25,143 nucleotides of DNA. Origin: Candidatus Aenigmatarchaeota archaeon. GTDB lineage: Archaea; Aenigmatarchaeota; Aenigmatarchaeia; CG10238-14. The notes beneath the pieces are model-generated. The model saw only the letters and a list, made by a program, of their open reading frames with translations. It was not told the origin of the DNA and made no database searches. Positions within the stretch are counted from its first letter, which is position 1, and the number at the start of each line of letters is the position of its first letter. The stretch spans positions 1 through 25,143 of the forward strand of contig JAFCCM010000024.1 of assembly GCA_017610225.1 (NCBI GenBank), written 5' to 3'. The translations under genes and the position numbers were made by a program. Below are positions 20,391 to 25,143 of the stretch, piece by piece.

Positions 20391-20396
20391 AATATA

Positions 20397-20846
20397 TTAC
20401 CTCCAAGCTATTTCTAAATATAAAAGGGGGTAGTCTACATTACCACTATTAACTAATAGCTTGGTTTGTATATAATCCCCAAGGTTAACATCTATGTTTA
20501 AATTATCATTAATTTGCTCTGATACATTTAATAAACTCATAGTATATATCGCAGAAATAGCGTTGTTCTTTTTAATCTCAAATACACAGTTCACCATATT
20601 TTGAGTTTGTACTGTTATTGCTGTAATAGTTCCATTGCGAGGTATTTTATATCCGAGAATATTTGTAGGAATATTACTTGTTGTTTGTAACCATCTCTCT
20701 CCAGAAATGTTATTATGTTTAATACCAAAAGCTAAATTCTCTCTAGTAATACTAACCATTTTATTTCGGGTTGTATCAAAAAATAAAATAACCCCATCAG
20801 TATTTTGTACCAGATTGATATTAGGTCTTACGATATCTTTTAACAT
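20397..20846 (-). CDS. Fibre-tip-like protein, 149 aa
   Basis: The RBS AAAGGA is upstream. From about residue 20 it aligns by eye with the C-terminal domain of the 422-aa fibre downstream: MVSITRENLAFGIKHNNISG, GYKIPRNGTITAITVQ, INDNLNIDVNLGDYIQ, ending YLEIAWR. The N-terminus also contains a short version of the DGVILFFDTTRNKMVSI strand seen before that domain in the fibre (DGMLFIYDSSRSKWISV). It is thus a stand-alone duplicate of the fibre tip, perhaps a decoration, chaperone or alternative tip. Confidence 0.7.
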   Translation of the reverse strand: MLKDIVRPNINLVQNTDGVILFFDTTRNKMVSITRENLAFGIKHNNISGERWLQTTSNIPTNILGYKIPRNGTITAITVQTQNMVNCVFEIKKNNAISAIYTMSLLNVSEQINDNLNIDVNLGDYIQTKLLVNSGNVDYPLLYLEIAWR

Positions 20847-20857
20847 ATATTATCCTT

Positions 20858-21736
20858 TTAAGTAACTACTTCTTTTAAAGCTTTTAGTGTAGTATCATCT
20901 TTATCAAGTACATATTTCCAGTAAGCTCTAATTGAATCAATGTCGTCTTCAGGTGTTACTTTTCTATTATATGGAATACCAATACTGAACGTATATGTAT
21001 GACCATTTGATATTCTTGAGTTAAACCATTTAGTTGTAATTGTAGATCCTGATTTTGTTACTATTTTATTAGTAACTTCTCTAAGAAATTTTTGATATTT
21101 TATAGAATCATCAACAACATTTTTATGAATTAAATCAAGCTTAGTTTTATCTTTTTCCTTTAAGAATTTTTTCCAAGAGGTTCCTACTAATTCATCTTCC
21201 CCATTAAATCCTAAATCTCTTGCAAGTTTAAAACTACATGATTTTATATTCATTTCTTTATCAAGAATTAGCATATAAATATTAGTAAAATCAAAAAGAT
21301 CTTTTAAACTCATTTTAAGATTATGTTCATAATGCTCATATCTTTGATGTGCAATACCAACTTTTAATAATACAGCTATTCGATTTAATAATTTATTTAA
21401 ATCAAATGGTTTTTTAATAAAATCATATATATAATCATAATGTTGAAAACACTTATATTTATAGTCTTTACCAGACATAAATAAATACGGTTTATTATAT
21501 TTATTTTTAAATAACTCGTGAGCGACTTCATTACCTTTTAAAATAGAGTTTAATTCAATGTCGATAATAAACAAACAAGTTTTATCAATCATAGGATGTT
21601 CTATCATATCTATACATTTAGTAAATGTATAGATATCTGCATCTGGGACTTTTTTATTCAAGAATGTTTTTAACATAGTTATAATTTCTACTTCATCATC
21701 CAGAATAAAAATTTGTTGTTTTTTATTATTATTCAT
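20858..21736 (-). CDS. Response regulator: receiver domain plus PAS-like domain
   Basis: Encodes 292 aa from the ATG at 21736 (GGGAG 7 nt upstream; the ATG at 21742 is too close). Residues 7-125 form a receiver domain with every key residue: acidic pair D13-D14, phospho-acceptor D59 in FIIDIEL, S88 in LFMSGKD and K109 in the IKKPFD motif. A linker helix follows, then residues 145-255 resemble a PAS domain (FTNIYMLILDKEMNIKSCSF, then ELVGTSWKKFL, then a Thr-rich strand pair and FSIGIP). There is no histidine kinase, DNA-binding or output-enzyme domain. It would receive phosphate from a host kinase and sense a ligand, or act as a decoy. It lies in the late array between fibre genes and lysis-type genes, with no separate promoter seen. 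Confidence 0.85.
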   Translation of the reverse strand: MNNNKKQQIFILDDEVEIITMLKTFLNKKVPDADIYTFTKCIDMIEHPMIDKTCLFIIDIELNSILKGNEVAHELFKNKYNKPYLFMSGKDYKYKCFQHYDYIYDFIKKPFDLNKLLNRIAVLLKVGIAHQRYEHYEHNLKMSLKDLFDFTNIYMLILDKEMNIKSCSFKLARDLGFNGEDELVGTSWKKFLKEKDKTKLDLIHKNVVDDSIKYQKFLREVTNKIVTKSGSTITTKWFNSRISNGHTYTFSIGIPYNRKVTPEDDIDSIRAYWKYVLDKDDTTLKALKEVVT

Positions 21737-21769
21737 TGTCATACTCCCAAAAAAAAAATTGTTCGCGAT

Positions 21770-22195
21770 TTATTTAACTCCTATAAAAGTTGCGACTGCA
21801 TCTATAATATCACTCTTTGACCAGATTTTTTCCAACGCAGTAATGAGAGAAATAATAACAACTATTAACCCACCTGAGATAGCTATTAAATGATATCTTA
21901 ATTTTCCGTGTTCTTTTACATTATCTACTCGACCATCAGTAATATTTTTAGATATACTTGTAACACCAGTATTACATAAAACATTATGTTCTGATAAAAC
22001 ATCTATTATTATTTTTAATTGACTATTAACTTTTTGTTGTTCAATAGTAATATTTTTTATATTTTCAACAACTTTGACTTGTTCTTTAATTAACGTTTCT
22101 TGTCTATCATGTAATTGAGTATTATACTTTATATTATTCTCGTAAGATTTCATCATCAAAAATACATCATCTTTACTTAGAAGATCATTGTTCAT
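21770..22195 (-). CDS. Coiled-coil protein with C-terminal TM helix, XhlA-like layout
   Basis: Encodes 141 aa; the RBS AGGAG is upstream. Residues 10-75 are a Gln/Lys/Val-rich coiled coil (QETLIKEQVKVVENIKNITI). A polar stretch follows, then a TM helix (about 104-124, HLIAISGGLIVVIISLITAL) and a short tail. The N-terminal coiled coil with a C-terminal membrane anchor, next to an M15 peptidase gene, recalls XhlA-type lysis or holin-accessory proteins, which are shorter. Assignment is by topology and neighbourhood only. Confidence 0.65.
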   Translation of the reverse strand: MNNDLLSKDDVFLMMKSYENNIKYNTQLHDRQETLIKEQVKVVENIKNITIEQQKVNSQLKIIIDVLSEHNVLCNTGVTSISKNITDGRVDNVKEHGKLRYHLIAISGGLIVVIISLITALEKIWSKSDIIDAVATFIGVK

Positions 22196-22209
22196 GATAA
22201 AATCTCCTA

Positions 22210-22698
22210 TTAATTATATATATTTAAAATGTATGGCATAGATACAACTGAGTAACTATGTCTGTCGTCTTTTAATTTTAATTTTCTAACATTTTTATTT
22301 AAACGATATGCAACGTGTACCCAACCGTTAGGAAAATATTCAGCTATTAATTCTCGATAATCTAAATTTGTATGAATCCATTTAAGTACATAAACTAATC
22401 TAACTTTTGAACTAACAGGTTCAAAGTCGATTGCTTCTCCTCTGGTATGATTTGATTTAGCAGAACTTCCAACTTCAAGACATAATTGAACTGACCGAAA
22501 CCCAGATGTAATTCTTATAGGACCAAATTCTTCTCTAACAGGTTGAATAATATTTCCAGCAACTCTTTCAATAGATTGCCATTGTTGTTCGTTAGGAATA
22601 TTTCTAATACCTAATCTTAATGCCGTAGCAGATCTAACAAACTCTTTATATCTAAAATTAGGCGCCATCGGCAATTTATCTTCTAGATTTCTTAACAT
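22210..22698 (-). CDS. M15-family peptidase (PF08291-type), probable endolysin or virion hydrolase
   Basis: Encodes 162 aa. The zinc site is visible: TSGFRS (64-69) is followed by NHTRGEAIDFEP (83-94, H84 and D91) and later GWVHVAY (H128). This is the H-x6-D...H arrangement of M15 D-Ala-D-Ala carboxypeptidase-like or L,D-endopeptidase enzymes common in phages. It should cut peptide cross-links in host peptidoglycan. It starts 4 nt after the papain-like gene and is followed by the coiled-coil/TM gene, which suggests a lysis or cell-wall-entry module. The N-terminal FRYKEFVRSATA is typical of the family. Confidence 0.85.
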   Translation of the reverse strand: MLRNLEDKLPMAPNFRYKEFVRSATALRLGIRNIPNEQQWQSIERVAGNIIQPVREEFGPIRITSGFRSVQLCLEVGSSAKSNHTRGEAIDFEPVSSKVRLVYVLKWIHTNLDYRELIAEYFPNGWVHVAYRLNKNVRKLKLKDDRHSYSVVSMPYILNIYN

Positions 22699-22702
22699 AG
22701 TT

Positions 22703-23746
22703 TTATCCTTTTAACATTTTTTTATTGACAGATAAATCTTTTATTTCCCAAGCATCCCAGCAAAAATCTCTAATGTAGTCATAAGGTAAATAACCATATC
22801 CATCTTGACCCCATCCAGATCCCCAAGAATTTTTAAACTTAAACATTCTTGTTTCTGGATTCCAACCTACCAAACAAATAGCATGACCACCATACATATT
22901 ATTTGGATTACTTGGGTAAGCAACTATACCATTAGAGGTAGTATAAAATATTTCTATAAAACATGCAACTCCAACACAGATAGGTCCGTTATTTTTAAGA
23001 GAATTAATTATATCTTCTGGTGATCCCATTCTAATATATTCTCCACCAAGCGCCCATTTAGAAACTAGGTTAGCCCAATGTTTTGGTTTACCAACATAAC
23101 TATCATTATAAGGCCAAGCTTTTTCACATGGAACTCCAACTTTATTTAAAATTTGCATAGCAAATCTAATGGAGGTTCCTTCTTCTTCTGGCCAGTAATC
23201 TATTTCTTTACATTTATAATATAACCATTGTTCAGAAAGATCATAATGTTTAGCAGCTCTTTTATAATTTTTACCTTCTGCTAATTCAGCTAAATGTTCT
23301 TTTTGTTCTTGCCATTCTTTCATAGCAACAACTGCAAACCCAACACATGAACCAAGACTTCCTTGATTTTTAACTGGACTCATTTCTGAGGTATAATCTA
23401 TTATATTAGTAGTAGTTTGAATTTTTTCTAATATAGGTGCAGTGAGTTTTAAAGGTTTATGATCTCTTTCATCTACATTATCTTGTTTATAATTTAAAAT
23501 ATATTTTTCAAGCAATTCATCTGAAACTTTTTGTATAGGTGGTGAGTATTTCTTTGATGGTTTTATAATTGGGGGTGATTTTTTTGCACCTTCATCTATT
23601 TCATAATATATTATATTGTATTTTTCAATTTCACTTAAAATTTGAGATTCTAATACTGAATCACATTTAACTATTAAAGGTGTTCGAACAGTTTTGTTTC
23701 CAATTTTTATTAAGAAACCTTTTTGTTTTATATGTATTGTTTTCAT
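22703..23746 (-). CDS. Papain-like (C1A) cysteine peptidase
   Basis: Encodes 347 aa from the ATG at 23746 (TGGAG upstream; an in-frame TTG at 23761 is less likely). Residues 1-115 form a propeptide-like or adaptor region. The peptidase domain (about 118-340) has PVKNQGSLGSCVGFAV with Q128 and C134, GGHAICLVGW with H288, and FKNSWGSGWG with N306, so the catalytic set is complete. The family cleaves proteins and peptides. No signal peptide is visible. It is encoded in the late array with the M15 peptidase, so it may be a virion-associated protease acting on surface proteins or on virion components. Confidence 0.9.
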   Translation of the reverse strand: MKTIHIKQKGFLIKIGNKTVRTPLIVKCDSVLESQILSEIEKYNIIYYEIDEGAKKSPPIIKPSKKYSPPIQKVSDELLEKYILNYKQDNVDERDHKPLKLTAPILEKIQTTTNIIDYTSEMSPVKNQGSLGSCVGFAVVAMKEWQEQKEHLAELAEGKNYKRAAKHYDLSEQWLYYKCKEIDYWPEEEGTSIRFAMQILNKVGVPCEKAWPYNDSYVGKPKHWANLVSKWALGGEYIRMGSPEDIINSLKNNGPICVGVACFIEIFYTTSNGIVAYPSNPNNMYGGHAICLVGWNPETRMFKFKNSWGSGWGQDGYGYLPYDYIRDFCWDAWEIKDLSVNKKMLKG

Positions 23747-23764
23747 ATTTTTAATCTCCAAAAA

Positions 23765-24058
23765 TTAATCTCTATATATATGTCCATTATATGAAATATT
23801 TTCATATAAGTTAGAAAGTTTTGTACCAGTTTGATTAGTACTTTCTTTTGCATAAGAACTTAAATTATTTTCTAGTACATTTAATTTTTCTATGAAAGCA
23901 TAAATATGATTCACTAAACGTACCTCTGTCGGATCAGGATCAATTTTATTTTCCAAAACTTCAATCAAATCTTTCAATTGTTCAAAAGTATTCTTTGTAT
24001 CCGATTGATGTAATCCTTCTAAAAACATTTTTGCTTTGTTGTGAGAGAGTCCTGGCAT
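23765..24058 (-). CDS. Small helical protein, 97 aa
   Basis: The start at 24058 (MPGLSHNKAKMFLEGLH) has AGGAG 8 nt upstream; an in-frame ATG at 24112 lacks an RBS. The protein is mostly helical and acidic (EQLKDLIEVLENKIDPDPTE), with an Asn/Tyr-rich end. No family recognised. A GAACA/TATAAAA promoter element lies about 50 nt upstream, so it may start a transcript that runs through the virion array. Confidence 0.7.
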   Translation of the reverse strand: MPGLSHNKAKMFLEGLHQSDTKNTFEQLKDLIEVLENKIDPDPTEVRLVNHIYAFIEKLNVLENNLSSYAKESTNQTGTKLSNLYENISYNGHIYRD

Positions 24059-24111
24059 AATTAATTTTCTCCTAAAAAAATTAAATCTATATATGTAAAA
24101 TTCTAGCAACA

Positions 24112-24125
24112 TTTTATATTTGTTC
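24112..24125 (-). promoter_or_regulatory. GAACA-TATAAAA late-type promoter
   Basis: The minus strand reads GAACA-AA-TATAAAA, about 53 nt before the ATG at 24058. It sits exactly at the left edge of a 57-bp direct repeat; the GAAC comes from the repeat and the TATAAAA from unique sequence, so the right copy of the repeat lacks the promoter. Confidence 0.5.
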
Positions 24126-24178
24126 TAGAATTTGGGTTAGGTTATAATAAAATATATGATTATTTTATATTACCTTAT
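24122..24178. repeat. 57-bp direct repeat, left copy
   Basis: 55 of 57 positions match 25087-25143, in the same orientation. The two copies bracket a 0.9-kb cassette with the methyltransferase gene and an amber-interrupted ORF. Confidence 0.85.
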
Positions 24179-24190
24179 AAAAAATAAATT

Positions 24191-24376
24191 TTATTTAATA
24201 AATCTTTGGCAAGGAAAATTATAACCATCAAATGACCAAGAACTTGCTGTTGAATAAGCACCGCAAGAATTAATTTTTGTTTTTTTAAGTCTATAATATA
24301 ATGGTTTTAATTTATTAAATTTATGAATTAATGGAATAATTGATTCATATTGTTGAAGTTTCTATTCTGACTTCAT
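24191..24376 (-). pseudogene. ORF interrupted by an in-frame TAG at codon 5, 61 codons
   Basis: The ATG overlaps the TGA of the methyltransferase gene (ATGA), the coupling used by real genes here. After MKSE comes TAG, and then 56 open codons reading KLQQYESIIPLIHKFNKLKP and on to CGAYSTASSWSFDGYNFPCQ before TAA. There is no alternative start after the TAG. The sequence looks coding, so it is either a recent nonsense mutation or a suppressed amber codon. Seven other ORFs here appear to end at TAG, which argues against general reassignment. Confidence 0.5.
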
Positions 24377-24993
24377 TTGTTTTGAGCATTTTTATCTACC
24401 CTAATTAAAATTCTATTTTGAATATCTGTTATCGATATTATTTTATAATTACATTCTTTTTCATCCAAAAATTTTGTGTATTTTCGATATAACTTCATTG
24501 TGTGTAATCCACTATAATTTGTTAACTCTATAAATAATTTATTATTTGTTATTTCTAATAATTTATCAAAATATTCATCTATTTCTTTAAAAAATAGAAT
24601 CGATAATAGTAAAACATTATCATATCGAATACTGTTTTTTTTACAATATTTAATATAATCATCGAGTTCACTAATAATAAATTTGGAACCAGTTTTTTCT
24701 ATTTTTTCAATATATTCACAAATATCAATCATTTCAGGTATTCTATCAATACCTGTAAGTTCAACATTTTTTTTATGAATCAATTCTCTTGAAATATGTC
24801 CTGTATTACAACCTATATCTAAACAACTTGAACCTTCAGTTATTTCATTTAAAATGGGTTCAATTCTTATTTTTTGTTTATCAAATTTACGATAATCACC
24901 ATCTAATATTAATTCACCAAATAAAGTTATAGGTGAATATGTTGGTTTAGAATATATTTTTTGAATACCCTTTAGAACATCGTCTTTATCCAT
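24373..24993 (-). CDS. Class I SAM-dependent methyltransferase
   Basis: Encodes 206 aa. Motif I is SCLDIGCNTGHISREL (about 55-70), followed by VELTGIDRIPEMIDICEYIE with the acidic D that would bind the SAM ribose, then a motif IV-like strand, YDNVLLLSILFF. The N-terminus has an aromatic, Pro-containing region (IYSKPTYSPITLFGELILDG). The substrate is unknown; DNA, protein, cap and small-molecule enzymes share this fold. It overlaps the upstream ORF by 8 nt and the amber-interrupted ORF by 4 nt, and the whole cassette is bracketed by 57-bp direct repeats, so it may be a recent acquisition. Confidence 0.8.
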   Translation of the reverse strand: MDKDDVLKGIQKIYSKPTYSPITLFGELILDGDYRKFDKQKIRIEPILNEITEGSSCLDIGCNTGHISRELIHKKNVELTGIDRIPEMIDICEYIEKIEKTGSKFIISELDDYIKYCKKNSIRYDNVLLLSILFFKEIDEYFDKLLEITNNKLFIELTNYSGLHTMKLYRKYTKFLDEKECNYKIISITDIQNRILIRVDKNAQNK

Positions 24994-25057
24994 TAATTAA
25001 ATTCCATAAATCTAATAATTTTGGCAATTCATCAAAAAAATGATCAATCTGAATCAT
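24986..25057 (-). CDS. Short ORF upstream of the methyltransferase, 23 aa
   Basis: The ATG at 25057 has GAGGGAG 6 nt upstream. It encodes MIQIDHFFDELPKLLDLWNL and ends ING, overlapping the methyltransferase start by 8 nt, so it could act as a coupled leader. The frame stays open upstream to about 25129, so it could also be the 3' end of a longer, decayed gene. Confidence 0.45.
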   Translation of the reverse strand: MIQIDHFFDELPKLLDLWNLING

Positions 25058-25086
25058 TGAATCTCCCTCATAAAGTGCATTTGCTG

Positions 25087-25143
25087 GTTCTAGAATTTGT
25101 GTTAGGTTATTATAAAATATATGATTATTTTATATTACCTTAT
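25087..25143. repeat. 57-bp direct repeat, right copy (may continue past the window)
   Basis: Same orientation as 24122-24178, with two mismatches. The window ends inside or at the end of this copy, so its true length is unknown. Confidence 0.85.

Noticed and set aside
1..25143. General reassignment of TAG to glutamine
   Set aside because: Genes ending at 1645, 2355, 6968, 12782 and 16301 appear to use TAG as a true stop, several followed at once by the next gene's RBS; only two doubtful ORFs would need readthrough.

Overview
This window is part of the genome of an AT-rich tailed bacteriophage, probably a large-genome, T4-like (myovirus-type) phage. Strong AAGGAG/GGAGG ribosome binding sites precede most starts, and genes are packed with 1-8 bp overlaps. 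There are free-standing HNH homing endonucleases, peptidoglycan/peptide hydrolases, tail-fibre-like modular proteins, many tiny membrane proteins, and N-terminal peptides that look like T4-type capsid-targeting sequences. I see no rRNA, tRNA, CRISPR array or insertion sequence. The host cannot be named from the sequence.

Layout. Positions 1-963 are essentially non-coding, with short repeats and a promoter firing leftwards off the edge. From about 0.9 to 11.5 kb, short operons alternate between strands. Plus-strand operons (964-1944, 3727-3948, 5341-5847, 5966-6968, 7166-7835, 8446-8969, 10589-11513) hold small soluble, zinc-ribbon, lipoprotein or membrane genes. Most start about 45-57 nt downstream of an 11-bp element TATATATATTA and end in hairpin-plus-T terminators. 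Minus-strand groups (2355-3537, 3994-5223, 7882-8310, 9015-9296, 9750-10387) hold an HNH enzyme, tiny membrane proteins and capsid-targeted proteins. They are typically preceded by a different element, GAACA-N(2-4)-TATAAATA/TATAAAAx, which resembles the T4 late promoter core TATAAATA. From 11.5 to 25.1 kb a single unbroken minus-strand array carries virion-associated and lysis-like genes. In transcription order these are a small ORF, a methyltransferase, an amber-interrupted ORF, a small helical protein, a papain-like peptidase, an M15 peptidase, a coiled-coil/TM protein, a response regulator with a PAS-like domain, a family of modular fibre-like proteins split by an HNH gene, a permuted NlpC/P60-type protein, several structural-looking proteins, a capsid-targeted protein, a metallophosphoesterase and a very basic capsid-targeted protein.

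How it fits together. Five minus-strand proteins begin with the same signature, YLx[YK][VIL]xE. It ends in a hydrophobic-x-Glu site like the one cut by T4 prohead proteases. I infer that these are packaged into the head and matured there. They include a P-loop kinase-like enzyme, two basic proteins, one mildly basic protein and a short peptide. With two promoter classes sorted largely by strand, this suggests early takeover genes on plus and late virion genes on minus. The most unusual cargo is a complete response-regulator receiver domain fused to a PAS-like domain, encoded between fibre genes and lysis-type genes.
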